DNA from: Mesostigma viride
Lineage: Eukaryota > Streptophyta > Mesostigmatophyceae > Mesostigmatales > Mesostigmataceae
Length of the DNA: 64,000 nucleotides
Assembly (NCBI GenBank): GCA_009746045.1
Contig: RPFO01001900.1
Coordinates: forward strand, 62,001 to 126,000
Direction of reading: 5' to 3'
The translations under genes and the position numbers were made by a program. Below, piece after piece: positions 18,637-28,771 of this stretch; position 1 is the first letter of the stretch; each line of letters opens with the position of its first letter. Below the pieces are notes generated by a model that worked only from the letters and a program-made list of their open reading frames with translations, was not told the DNA's origin and made no database searches.

Positions 18637-20235
18637 TCACATACGTCCGCGCAATCCTGTCCACGTCGGTTTCCCGGGGGGCGGTGCACTGTCCTTCTTA
18701 GCCACTCGCGCTTTCTTGGTCTTCTCCAAAGTTCGTTCGACCGGTTTCGGCGTTGCGTACGGTTCGGAACCCCGCTCGATCTCTTTCGGACGCGGAGGAG
18801 GGTCGTCGCGTCTCGCGGAAGGACCGCCTCCGCTTCCTCGCGACGAGTGGTCCGACTCCCGCTTCCTCTTCTTCGCGGCGAGCTCCGACCCGTCCACGTA
18901 GATTTCCGAGACCCATCGATCGATGTACGGATCGTGGTGGCCCCCTCTCTTGGCTCTTTTCACGACGCGGTCCCAACAGACCTCGTCTCGTACCGCCTTG
19001 TTCGGCGTGAACTCGGGGACTTTGGCCAGCATCGGCCTCCTGGTATGCGACTTGATCTGGTATACCACGCCCGGGGGCAACAAGATTTCCGCCTGTTCGG
19101 GTTCGGCCGCGATAGGCCATACGCACAAGGCAGGGGTCCCCGGCATGAGGTGGATGATCTTGAAGCAGCAGTCCGGCGTCCTCTCGCTCCCCCAGCTCGT
19201 CATCGCGGTCATGAACCGAATCGACTGGCTCGGGTCGACGGACGTCGACACGGGGTGCAGGTTTTTGTACACATCCGACGTATGAAAGGCGGATTCCCCG
19301 TGTCGGTAATAGTCGTTGGACACGCCTCGGTACACGATCATTTCTCGTGTGACGACGGGGATGTCGCTCAGGATCTTATGAAAGTCCTCCTTGTACCGTA
19401 TGGCGACGTCCCTCATGAAAGACGTTTTCAGGTATCGGTGCACCCACTTCGCCAACATGTAGAGGATGTCCATCAGCCTGTGGTCCAGCGTCGCGATGGT
19501 GTCGATCACCTCTTTCCACGTGGACAAGTTTGTAAGTCGGTTCCGGAGGGCCCTGTCCACGACAAGATCGACACCTGGATCCTTCTCGCGTTCCGCGAGG
19601 TGCGTTTCTAGGGAGGCGCGGAGCTCGCCCACGTCGCCGGGCCGATCGCACGTCTCGCGAGGGTCGATATCGGACCCTTCCATGATCATGCGCACGAGAG
19701 TCGTCCAGGTCGGGTTGGTGTTGCGATGGAAAGGGATGGGACGTCCCGACTCGGCGTAATCCTTCTCCCTCTCCCTCTCGCTCATGAGGCGTCGGAGGTA
19801 CGTGCTCTTGTCCTCGTTCGTGAACAGGTGTGCGTCGTACGTGTAGTTGACGAGATCGATGAGGTCAAGCTGCGGGGCGGTCCGCAGGTACTCCAGACAA
19901 TCGCGGAACCATTTCTCGTCGACCAAATCCCAAAAGCTGCCTCGCGAGTACCCCGTCAAGGTGGACAGCATCGGATCCAGGAGGTCGTGCGTGAACGTAT
20001 GGATCGCGATCGAGTTCTCCCTTTCCGGCATCCACGACGGACGACGTGCGAGACTCACGGGCTCGACCGCGCTGTGACGGGATTCTAATCTCGGGTAGTG
20101 CGCGGAGATCGTGCGATGGACGACCGACGGTTTGTGATCGAACGCCGCCCCTTCCTCGCAAAAGCGTCTGTGAGGCTCGCTGGCGTATCGCACGCTTCCG
20201 TCGTGGATTCGCCTGTCTGTCGTTACGTGCGCCAT
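18637..20235 (-). CDS. ADP-ribosyltransferase-fold protein (QxE type)
   Basis: Start at ATG 20235 (MAHVTTDRRIHDG), chosen because a longer in-frame extension is antisense to the gene at 20278. 532 residues, intact. The N-terminal ~270 residues are helical without a recognised domain. The catalytic-like region has MIVYRGVSNDYY, HPVSTSVDPSQSIRFM, then EQAEILLPPGVVYQIK at ~19080-19100, where the ARTT loop reads QAE (QxE). QxE is the form associated with Asn/Gln-directed clostridial C3-like enzymes, whereas the paralogue at 12656 has ExE. The C-terminal ~90 residues are Lys/Arg/Ser/Pro-rich and look like a nuclear-targeting or DNA-binding tail. Target unknown. Confidence 0.65.
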   Translation of the reverse strand: MAHVTTDRRIHDGSVRYASEPHRRFCEEGAAFDHKPSVVHRTISAHYPRLESRHSAVEPVSLARRPSWMPERENSIAIHTFTHDLLDPMLSTLTGYSRGSFWDLVDEKWFRDCLEYLRTAPQLDLIDLVNYTYDAHLFTNEDKSTYLRRLMSEREREKDYAESGRPIPFHRNTNPTWTTLVRMIMEGSDIDPRETCDRPGDVGELRASLETHLAEREKDPGVDLVVDRALRNRLTNLSTWKEVIDTIATLDHRLMDILYMLAKWVHRYLKTSFMRDVAIRYKEDFHKILSDIPVVTREMIVYRGVSNDYYRHGESAFHTSDVYKNLHPVSTSVDPSQSIRFMTAMTSWGSERTPDCCFKIIHLMPGTPALCVWPIAAEPEQAEILLPPGVVYQIKSHTRRPMLAKVPEFTPNKAVRDEVCWDRVVKRAKRGGHHDPYIDRWVSEIYVDGSELAAKKRKRESDHSSRGSGGGPSARRDDPPPRPKEIERGSEPYATPKPVERTLEKTKKARVAKKDSAPPPGKPTWTGLRGRM

Positions 20236-20277
20236 ACCTATGCCGAGCGTTTTTTTTTTCGCTGTACCGTGTATACC
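20236..20277. promoter_or_regulatory. Divergent promoter region with T-tract and GTATAC
   Basis: The 42 bp between the ART-like gene and the 109-aa membrane protein gene hold a ten-T tract (~20249-20258) and GTGTATACC ending just before the plus-strand ATG. The same T-tract plus TATA/GTATAC arrangement recurs at other starts in the window. Confidence 0.5.
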
Positions 20278-20607
20278 ATGTCCGGATCCGAAATCCTCTC
20301 CGGCTTCAAGGCTCTGCTGACGCCAGGCGATCTCACCCAGGACGCCATGCACATCCTGCGGATGCAGAGTTTCACCTACGCCCTGATCCTGGCGTTCCCG
20401 CTCATGGGGGCCAAGGCGCGCGAGAAGGTGAAGAGCGAGCGGTACGGCTTGAACATGGGCGCGCTCGCGGCCGCCGTGTGTGTGTCGATGACCGACAACT
20501 TCCTCAAGGGCGGGATGTCGGGTCTGAAGACGGCCATCGGGTGGTTCAACGTCCTCGTCATGGCCGCGGTCTTGTACGGCAGCTACTACGTGGCCCTGCT
20601 CGTATGA
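20278..20607 (+). CDS. Small membrane protein (109 aa)
   Basis: ATG 20278 lies directly behind GTATACC. Three hydrophobic segments are visible: FTYALILAFPLMGA, YGLNMGALAAAVCVSMTDNFL and FNVLVMAAVLYGSYYVALLV at the C-terminus. Probable virion inner-membrane protein. The divergent partner is the QxE ART-like gene; 41 bp downstream another small membrane protein follows in the same direction. Confidence 0.65.
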   Translation: MSGSEILSGFKALLTPGDLTQDAMHILRMQSFTYALILAFPLMGAKAREKVKSERYGLNMGALAAAVCVSMTDNFLKGGMSGLKTAIGWFNVLVMAAVLYGSYYVALLV

Positions 20608-20648
20608 GACGAAAAAAAAGTCGAAGGAGTTAGTATATCGCATTCCGG

Positions 20649-20951
20649 ATGGCGAGCGTGATCACCGCACCCGTGGACGTCGCCAACAAGGTCACCGAGT
20701 CCGTCGGAGACGCCGCCTCCGCGACCGCCAAGAAGGTCGGGTTCGTGCGCGAGGACGGCAAGCTCGCGCCCATGTTCGCCGTCACGCTCGCGGTCATGAT
20801 GGGTCTGAGCGTGTTCACGGCGACCGACTCTCTGATCGCCGGCATGTTCCCGAGCACCGCCACCGGCGGAAAGAGGTACGCCAAGATGGCGGGCGCGTCT
20901 GTCATCGGGTTCGCCGCCTTCGTGGGCGCATGGTCCGCGTTCCGTCGTTAA
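20649..20951 (+). CDS. Small membrane protein (100 aa)
   Basis: 100 residues. N-terminal amphipathic stretch (VDVANKVTESVGDAASATAKKVGF), then two hydrophobic segments (MFAVTLAVMMGLSVF and MAGASVIGFAAFVGAW) and a short basic end. An A-run and TATATC element precede the ATG. Co-directional with the preceding membrane protein; ends 4 bp into a convergent gene. Confidence 0.65.
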   Translation: MASVITAPVDVANKVTESVGDAASATAKKVGFVREDGKLAPMFAVTLAVMMGLSVFTATDSLIAGMFPSTATGGKRYAKMAGASVIGFAAFVGAWSAFRR

Positions 20952-21277
20952 GTCCAGCCCGCGTACGCGGGAGCGCGAGGTCCGTGCTTCTGGTACCAAT
21001 ACAGGTATCCGGTGACAGCGCATATCGAAAAGGCGGCGATCGCGATCGTCGCGGACGTCGCTCGCTTCCTATCAAACTCCTCCTGCGCGGATCGGATCCC
21101 TTCGTCCCTCTCCATCTGCGACCGAGGCGTCGTGCCTTCTTTACGTTCGCGGAGTTCCATCTCTCGGAGGATCCGCGGCGCGTCTCGACTCCTACTATCC
21201 AAGTGCCACGCGGCGGACGCGCCGCCGATCCCGACCGCGCCGGAAACGAGTGTGAGTAATGGGAGGAGTCCGACCAT
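20948..21277 (-). CDS. Small membrane protein (109 aa), convergent
   Basis: Start chosen at ATG 21277 (MVGLLPLLTLVSGAVGIGGASAAW), which opens with a hydrophobic anchor; the 23-residue upstream extension lacks plausible sequence. A charged helix (RILREMELRERKEGTTPRSQMERDEGIRSAQEEFDRKR) links to a second membrane segment TIAIAAFSICAVTGYLYWYQ. Overlaps the plus-strand gene by 4 bp at the stops. Confidence 0.6.
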   Translation of the reverse strand: MVGLLPLLTLVSGAVGIGGASAAWHLDSRSRDAPRILREMELRERKEGTTPRSQMERDEGIRSAQEEFDRKRATSATIAIAAFSICAVTGYLYWYQKHGPRAPAYAGWT

Positions 21278-21367
21278 GTTCTTTATTATTACATATTCAT
21301 GAATAAAATTAGAGGTTCGTTCACGTCGGAACGCATGTTTTCTCATTTCACGGTAGGATAGGATCGA

Positions 21368-22083
21368 TCAACCGAGCAGTCGCTGAGGCCACTCGTCAAA
21401 GGCCCTCTGCATGACGGGGATGTCCCGTCGGAAGTACAGTTTGTACCCATTGTTTTCGCGGGTGGGGGGTTCGGTTCCGTGCGTCTTCTTGTACTCCTTG
21501 TACACCGCCCCCCGAACTGGATCAGGTGCGTGGCGTCGAAGTTTCCGTGTCCGTATCGGGCCTTCAAGAAGTCGACGCAGCGGAACGGGACGTCGTTCTC
21601 CTTGTCCGCCTCCAGATCTTCGAGCACGGCGATCGACTCCGAGAACGCCTCGTGCAACGGACGCATGCGCTTGTCGCTCTTCATCGCCTTCACGACCGCC
21701 TCGGGCGCGATCCAGGAAGAGTCCGTCCCGAACACGTCCTCGGACTTTGCCCCAAGAGCGGACAACAGCGCGCCGACGTGGACGGCGCCGTCCGCCTTCC
21801 TCCGGAGAAATGCGATGTGGCTCTCCGCCAGCGTGTTGGGGATCGAGAAGGGTTCCACGTCCGACCCGAGTGCGGGTGGGGGGGGAGCGGGCGCGGGGGA
21901 GGGAGAGGGGGCGGTGGTGGCGCGCGGGGTCTCTTTCATGACACCCATATCGACGACGTCGAGGTTCTCCACCTCGGTCTTGGCCGCGGACCGTCGGGTC
22001 CTCTTGCGGGACTTGGTCTCGACGACGGGAGCGGCGGGGGCCGCGACGGCGCTGGTGTCTGGTTTCACGACGATCTTACCCAT
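21368..22083 (-). CDS. Hypothetical protein, one frameshift near C-terminus
   Basis: Start at ATG 22083 (MGKIVVKPDTSAVAAPAAP), with a TATAAAAG box about 15 bp upstream. After a Pro/Ala-rich linker (~45-105) comes a globular part (HIAFLRRKADGAVHVGALLSALGAKSEDVFGTDSSW...VPFRCVDFLKARYGHGNFDATHLIQFGG). Near 21515, at a run of six Gs, coding moves frame and continues through AVYKEYKKTHGTEPP...LYFRRDIPVMQRAFDEW to TGA at 21368. The unbroken reading frame ends in Pro/Thr/Cys-rich noise, which supports the frameshift. No domain recognised; an MSV199- or KilA-like DNA-binding role is only a suspicion. Confidence 0.5.
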
Positions 22084-22094
22084 CTCGTCTCGTG

Positions 22095-22103
22095 CTTTTA
22101 TAC
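22095..22103 (-). promoter_or_regulatory. TATA box (TATAAAAG)
   Basis: Reads TATAAAAG on the minus strand, ~12-20 bp upstream of ATG 22083. It supports that start over upstream in-frame ATGs. Confidence 0.5.
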
Positions 22104-22215
22104 CCATCCCCTGGATCTTTTTCTCGTCTCGCCGAACGAACCTACGAGAGGAACGACACGAGGAAAGGTATCCGCACATTATTTGCGTGGCTGCTACTAT
22201 TGTCCAAAAACCAAA

Positions 22216-23952
22216 TGTCCTCATTTGAGGACATAGTCCTCGTTTGAGACGGGGGGGGTCAGGGGGGCGGTTTTGGCGCCAAAGTTGGTCCTGAGGATCC
22301 CTGGTGGGTTTTGGCGCGAAACTGGGATAGGTACTGAGCGCGCCAAGCCCCCGGGGTCGACAGGGGCCGACCGTACCTGGAAAATATGAGGCGAGGAAAA
22401 GTACCTACTACAGCAAGAACGTTGCAATGTAATCGAGCATTTTGTCGAGTGACGGCTATGGGGTCGTTCCAGTTCTGAGGCTTGCCTGAACGTTATAGGC
22501 CATTATTTTGCCCCGAATGAAGACAGAACTTTAGATCATCATCTAGTCATTTCGAAGATGCTGCTTTTGACGTGCAGGTGCTTTGTATATGTCGAAAATA
22601 TTGTTCATGAACGGATTTTGGCATCGTTGAAGAAAATCTGGAAGCTACGTAGATGGCATGATAGGTCAGTATGCAGTTCGGTTTTACAATTTCTTTTTCC
22701 GCCCAGTAGCTGCGGATATCGCGAGTATGGGTTATGGTACGCTTCTGGGTTAATGGGCGACCCGGGCAACAGAGGGACCTGGGCAGTTAGATGGGTCAAA
22801 GAGTCTCCATTTTTTCGTCGTGATATCGCAGTCACGCCTGGCGAAAACCACGGCGAGCGCGAGCCATATTTTACTTTTGCCGCAAGGCTGGGTGCTTCCC
22901 GGGCGTCACCGTCCTTTAATATATATTTCTTGAGCTGTCCCGCGCAGCTGGCGGCCTGGGCGCACGTCAAGAACAAGGTTCCGGATGTCATCCGCAACCG
23001 CATCGTTCTAAATAAGCGTGTCAAGAGTATCGTAGCTTATAACCCCCGCAGACTTAATGATTCCGGTTCTTTTCAATGCCCAACGTCGTGGTTGTGATTA
23101 CGCCTATGTCCGGGGAACTTAAAGGAAGTTTGCTGGGTAATGCTTTCTTTTCCCGTGGTGTCACTGAAAAGGTAAACGGCCTTGCGTCGTCAAAACAGCA
23201 GCAAGTAGAAGTCACTGTGCTTAGTTGCAATGTGGTAGTTTGATTTAACACATATACTGCCTTGTTGCTGAAAACTTTTTCAAGGCTTGCTGGGATGTTG
23301 CCCATATGTTTCTAACGCTTAACCTCATGTCCAAGTGAGCTAGACTGGCTTGGAAACTTGAGCTTTTCATGCTTAAATTGTGCTTGTATTGCTATTTGTG
23401 CCTCTTTGCAGTATCTGCTTCATATATGATTGAAGGCTTCAGCATCATTGTCGAGCACCGTGGTGGCAGCCAAGCCTCCAATAACGATCACAGACCTAAC
23501 CTTGGCAAGAATTTGCTTCTTATTTCATTCTTTGGACTGAGCTAGCTTTGAGCTAGCTTTACACCTGCTATTTGGCCTGCACCATGGTCCCTGGCTGCCA
23601 GTTACATTTTGTGCCCCCCCCCTGCAGGCTGCAGGGTCTAGGATAGCGAGGGTGTAATGTAGACATGTTGTGGGCACCTTGGGTGCATTTTCAGGACCAG
23701 ACATGACCTGGCCCTGCCTTCTTTCTGGGCATATTGTTGACTTGAGTGCTTGTTGGTCACTCGCGTAGCGACCCCCCTGCATTCATAAATCGTAAACAAT
23801 TATACCATGAGCATATTTCATGGATGTTAAGCATTGCAACTCTTGAACATATCATAAATGAACATGGTTTCATGCCGTACCCATGGATATGTTGAAATGT
23901 GTGAGTTATTACAAATGGTATCCATGCTTAAAAATGTCCTCATATGAGGACA
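22216..23952. mobile_element. ~1.7-kb AT-richer insert bounded by 18-bp palindromes
   Basis: The copies tgtcctcatttgaggaca (22216-22233) and tgtcctcatatgaggaca (23935-23952) bound a stretch that is visibly lower in GC and codon-free compared with flanking viral genes. Its only longer frame (22558..23097, 179 residues) shows no viral codon bias or motif. Content includes poly-C (23617-23624) and mixed-composition sequence resembling host intergenic or intronic DNA. It could be a non-autonomous element with palindromic termini, or host DNA acquired by the virus. Boundaries and target duplication cannot be fixed by eye. Confidence 0.4.
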
Positions 23953-23973
23953 TTTTCTTGGTGATTAGACACT

Positions 23974-25113
23974 ATGGAAAGGCGCATGAAAGCGAGAAAG
24001 GAGATCTATCTGGATAACAATTCGACGACACGGCCGCATCCTTGCGTGTTGGACGTGTTTCGCAGGGTCGCGGAGACGTACGGTAACCCGTCCTCCTCCC
24101 ACGAGATCGGCAAGGTTTCCCGCTCCCTCGTCGAGAAGGCGCGGGCCGACATCGCGCGCGATCTGCGCGTCCCCGTCCGGTCCGTCCTGTTCACGTCGGG
24201 GGCCACCGAGAGCATGAACATCGTGTTGCAGGGCGTCATGGAGAAACACGGGTTCGAGGGCGTCGTGCTGACGTCGGCGATCGAGCACCCGGCGGGCATC
24301 AAGCCGTTGGAGCATCTGAAGAAGGAACACGGGGACAAGATCACGATCGTGCGGCTGCCCGTGGACGCGGAGGGGTTCGTGAAGATGGAGGCGCTCCGGG
24401 AGGCCGTCGACAAGTACGGATCGCGCGTGAAGCTCGCGAGCATCATCTACGCTAACAACGAGATCGGCACGATCCAGGATCTGTGCGCCATCCGGCGTGT
24501 CATCGGGGATCGCGTCCATTTCCACTCGGACACCACGCAGGCGGCCGGTAAGTTCCCGCTCAAGGGGTTTCGATGCCTGGACAGCTTCGTCGTGTCCGGC
24601 CACAAGATCCATTCGGTCAAGGGCGTGGGCGCGCTGGTCCTCCGCAAGTCTCCTTCGTGTCTGGCCCCTCTCACGTACGGCGGGGGACAGGAGAGGGCCG
24701 TGCGGCCCGGGACGGAGTCGCCGCCACTGATCGCGGCGCTCGCGGAGGCCGTGCGCGTCAACCGCCGCCACGAGAGGAGGGACGTGGCGCGCATCCGGGC
24801 TCTGAGAGGACGCCTCGTGGCGGATCTGGAGAAGACGGGCGCGGTCGTCCACGGGCCGAAGGACGAGAAGTGGCGCCTGCCGAACCTCGTGAGCGCCGCT
24901 CTGCCCGTTCGCAGTTCGCGCGCACTCGTCGCCCGGTTGGCGAAACGGGGGATCGCGATCTCGACCGGGTCGGCGTGTCATCTGAAGCGGCGCAGCGAGA
25001 CGCTGAAGGCCATCGGACTGCCGAGGAAACTGGAGATGGGCACGGTCCGCATCGGGTTGAGCGCGTACACGACGGCAAAGGAAGTAAATTGTTTGCTACA
25101 TGAAATTCGTTAG
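23974..25113 (+). CDS. NifS/IscS-like cysteine desulfurase
   Basis: 379 residues, intact, full family length. A PLP aminotransferase class-V fold is shown by YLDNNSTTRPHP (~12-23), TSGATES (~74-80), IEHPA with His ~104, IIYANNEIGTIQ, HSDTTQAAGK, the PLP-binding lysine in SGHKIHSVKG (Lys ~211) and the catalytic Cys in STGSACHLKRR (Cys ~335). It would release sulfur from cysteine as an enzyme-bound persulfide, for Fe-S cluster or tRNA thiolation chemistry. NifS-like genes occur in some large DNA viruses. It ends 18 bp into the convergent coiled-coil gene. Alternative start ATG 23986. Confidence 0.9.
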   Translation: MERRMKARKEIYLDNNSTTRPHPCVLDVFRRVAETYGNPSSSHEIGKVSRSLVEKARADIARDLRVPVRSVLFTSGATESMNIVLQGVMEKHGFEGVVLTSAIEHPAGIKPLEHLKKEHGDKITIVRLPVDAEGFVKMEALREAVDKYGSRVKLASIIYANNEIGTIQDLCAIRRVIGDRVHFHSDTTQAAGKFPLKGFRCLDSFVVSGHKIHSVKGVGALVLRKSPSCLAPLTYGGGQERAVRPGTESPPLIAALAEAVRVNRRHERRDVARIRALRGRLVADLEKTGAVVHGPKDEKWRLPNLVSAALPVRSSRALVARLAKRGIAISTGSACHLKRRSETLKAIGLPRKLEMGTVRIGLSAYTTAKEVNCLLHEIR

Positions 25114-28100
25114 CCCGCTTACAAAATTCATCACGTTTGGCGCACCACCCATCAGCCTGAAGAGAGGCATATAGTCGCGTATGATCTCCGCAACGTCAGG
25201 GTTGTTCCGGTCGAAATATCGCGCGGCAGCTGTTCCGATGGTACCCACGGGGTCAAAAGCTGCTTGCATGATGGGGTATACGACGTCGCGCACTCTATCG
25301 GCAGGGGTTCTATTGAGTTGCTCGAGGAGTAATCGACGCCCCGCTTCCCTCATCACCGGGTTCTGTGATCTTAATAGTTCTAAGGGGTCACTCCCTCGAT
25401 ACCTGTCGACGACCTGGTCGATGGTCAAGGTTATGATAGTTGCACCCGGATCGGTAGGTGACGAGGCGTTCGATCCCGAAATTGCATTAGAAGATGGTCC
25501 TGGATCAGTAGATGAGGACGCGCCCGAGCCGGAGCCAGAGCCGGAGCCGGGGTTCGCGGACTGCTTGCGGGCCGCGGCCGCGGCCTCGTCTTTTAGTCGG
25601 ATCGCTTCCACTTCATCGGCTGTCCCTGTGATGGCGCCGATGCGGATGGCCCTTTCTCTCAGCTCCTCTAGCAATGGCACGCGTCCCGTTATGACCCATT
25701 GCGGGATCCGATCGCGAACTTGTTGCGGGATATCGTATTCGGGGACGTTCGCAAGTTGCGCAAATAGAGGATTGATCGTCTGAGAAGTGGAAGCCGGCGT
25801 AGTGGGCATGTCCAGACCTTTTCCTTTGTCGACCGTGGGCGTGGGCGGGTTGGGTAAAGTTGGTATCAGCGGATATGGTATCTGATTCCACAAAGACATC
25901 GCGTTAGAGAGTCCGGTCGCGATCGGTTCTATGGGTGTTTGCTCGGATAGGGCCCTTAATCCGGGCACAGTCAATTGCAATAACGGAATGCCCACAGCTG
26001 CCAAAGTCTTCAGTACCGATCCTGTCTTGCTTAACGTATTTTTGTCTTTTGATCTGCTTCCCGAGAAATGATCTCTCAGCGTCTTTTTCATGCGGTTTGT
26101 TAATTTGTTGCGGTGTTCTAGCAGATTATTATACAGACCCTTTGTAGTTTTTAACTTATGATTTGGATCATTCCGTATCATTTCAACGCCTCGGATTAAC
26201 GCCTCTGTTTCGACGAGGTCTCCCCACACTGTTGTTGAATCGGGGAACTTGGTAAACAGATCGTTCACGGTATTTACAGCTTTTTCGAGATCCCCTATCC
26301 GATTGGACGCTTTGTCCAATTCCGTCATTTCGGCATCGATGATCGCTTCCGCAACCCTTCTAGTCTTTTTTAGATCGTATTCTAATTTGTCCACGCGTTG
26401 GACGGCCTCGTCTATATCTACCTGCAGGCTGACATTTTTCTCTCGGAGTGTATGTTCCGATTTTACCAATCTATCGCGCTCCTCTTCGAGACCTTTCATC
26501 TTTATTCTCAGTTTTTTTATCGCATCTAGTGCACTTTGTGACATGTTTTTGATGATTTCTTGAGATCCGTTTTGGGTGCCTTGTAAAGAAGCCATTTTTT
26601 GGGAAATTTCTTTTATTTGAAGCGAAAGCGAATCTCGATGGGCCTCGGCGCTGGCGAGCGCTTCGCGATTCCTTAATGCCTCTTCGGTCATGCGTGTGAT
26701 GTCGTCGTTCAACCCCGCTTTCTCTTCGTGCAAGGCTTTCTCCTTTTTTGCAATCTCCGATTTTTCGGCCTCGAGGTCCGTGATCCTTTTCGCGAGTTTT
26801 TCATTTGACGCGACCATCTCTCCGAGACTTGTTTCGCGAGAAGTCAGTGACTCCATTAACTTTTCAGCCTTGCGCATCTCATCACTAATCCGCGCCTCCC
26901 AAGCCTCGTTTGCAGATGCCGTTTCGTTGCGCAGAGTCGCTAATTGAGTTTCCAGATCTCGATGCAGTTGCGCGGTTCGTTCTTGCTCTTCGCGAACAGA
27001 TGATACTTCCTTTCTCGCGGCGCGCGCCTGTTCCTCGGCCTCCTCCCGGACTCTTCGCAACTCGGCCGCGTGCGTCTCTCGGAGTTTGTCATACTCTGCG
27101 CGGGCCTTCCCCAATTCACTGGTCACGTCCGCGTGCTGTTGTGACAGCGCATCCTTGTCTTCGCGTAAACGTTCCATCTCCTGCTCCTTTTGTTGAAGTG
27201 TTAGCGTTTGACTATCGAGTACGCTCCTCACCTCCGCTTTGTGTGCGGACACGCGGGCTTCGAGTTCGCTCTTAACCTCGCTCAATTTCTCCTGTAACTC
27301 TGCTGTCTGCGACAATAACGCCTGTTCGTTCTGATATAACAATTCTCGGTGTTTATCGGATTCAGCGATCTTTCCTCTCAGAACGGCAAGCGTGCGTTCC
27401 ATTTCACTTCCGTCATATGCGCTCGACAATGCTTGGTCATTCATTTGGTCGATATGCTCTTGAAGTGATTGCTTCTCCGCTTCGATCGTAGTTAACTTAT
27501 CCTTGAGACGGTTGATCTCATTCGTTGTTATCGTTGTTTCTTCCGCGTGTCGTTGAATCATGGTTTGTATGGTATCTTTCATGTCGTTGCTCAACTCCCC
27601 AAGCCTACCAATCTCATCTCGCAGCTCGGTCTCCAACGCGGCCGCCTGGTCCGACGCCTCGCGGTTCCTCTCCTCGATTTGACGGATGGTTGTTTCGTAA
27701 CTAGCCTCTCGTTCTCTCATTATGCGCTCGTGCGTGGCTCGAAGTTCTTCGATCTCTTGTTTCTTTTCCTCTATCATGTTGTTGATAGTTGTTTTGGCAC
27801 CCTCTTCGATTCCGTTTTTCGGACATGCAATGTTGTCAGCTCATTCAATAGACGTCCTATATCTCGGTTGTAAGCAGTTTGTGCGGCGTCCTGGGCGTCC
27901 TCGAGTTCTCTTTTGAGCGAATTAACCAAATCCTCCCCCGCTCGTTGCGTCGTCTCTAGTTCTTCTCGGAGTCGGTGGCCACTCGCCGTTTCCTCGCTTA
28001 GACGATTTTTGACGTCTTCCAACTGTTGTTGTAACACATCCCTCTCAGTCCTCGCTTCCGACGCGGCTTTCCCTCCGTTGGCCGCTTGCAACACCAGTTC

Positions 28101-28694
28101 GGCAATGCGGTTCTCGAGAGATGTCTTCTCCGTGTTTAGCGATGACATGGCATCGTTGAGACGCGCGATTTCGGCGGTTTTTGAATCCATATCCAAACGA
28201 ACGCGCTGAAGAAACTCTTTGTTACTCTCTTTCAAACGATTCAGTTTTTCAGCGGTTCGAGCGGTTTCGGACCTGGCCTCGTCTAATCGCTGTTTGAACT
28301 CATTCAACAATTGCTCCTTTTCTTCTTTGAATTTATTCGTGACTCTTTCTCGCTCAGCGCTGACATCTCCCTCTATTTTCGTACGCTGATTAGTTTCCAG
28401 TTCGAGCAATTGAACGCGATATTTTCGCTCCATTTCGTCGAGCTGTTTCTTGTACTCCACAGTCGCGGCTGCGATCGCAATTTTGACACGTTCTTCTTCG
28501 GTTAGTTTGTTGCGCGAGGTCATGCCGGCCACGACGGACTTGTGCGCGTCGTCATCGGAATCCGCGACGTCGACCTCCTCGCTCTTGATCATGTCCAGAT
28601 CGGACGGACGGTGCCAAGGGTCATAAGCGCGCACCCCGTTGACGACCCCTCCGATGAGGAAGTCGTCCGAGGGTCGGAACCAAGTGTGCATCAT
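25096..28694 (-). CDS. Long coiled-coil protein (~1,200 aa), one frameshift
   Basis: Two adjoining frames (28694->27774 and 27777->25096) overlap by 4 bp. The heptad-rich coding continues across the break as an uninterrupted coiled coil if a one-base shift occurs near the T5 tract at ~27810, so one gene is proposed. Residues ~50-800 are almost continuous coiled coil (EEL/RLRE/EKE heptads); ~870-960 include KDKNTLSKTGSVLKTLAAVGIPLLQLTVPGLRAL, a hydrophobic patch; then a Ser/Gly/Pro linker with GSGSGSG and a C-terminal globular part. Probable structural or scaffold protein; no named family. Confidence 0.65.
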
Positions 28695-28771
28695 AATGCG
28701 TGAGGGGTATTACTATACGGTTCGTTCTTTTTATCCGCGCGAACATCCGCGCTTCTCGCGAGGAGCCCGAT

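Noticed and set aside
20236-20643. 136-residue N-terminal extension of the QxE ART-like gene
   Set aside because: It is antisense to a supported membrane-protein gene, so the start at 20235 is preferred.
22558-23097. 179-aa frame inside the AT-richer insert
   Set aside because: No motif and composition unlike the viral genes; likely chance.
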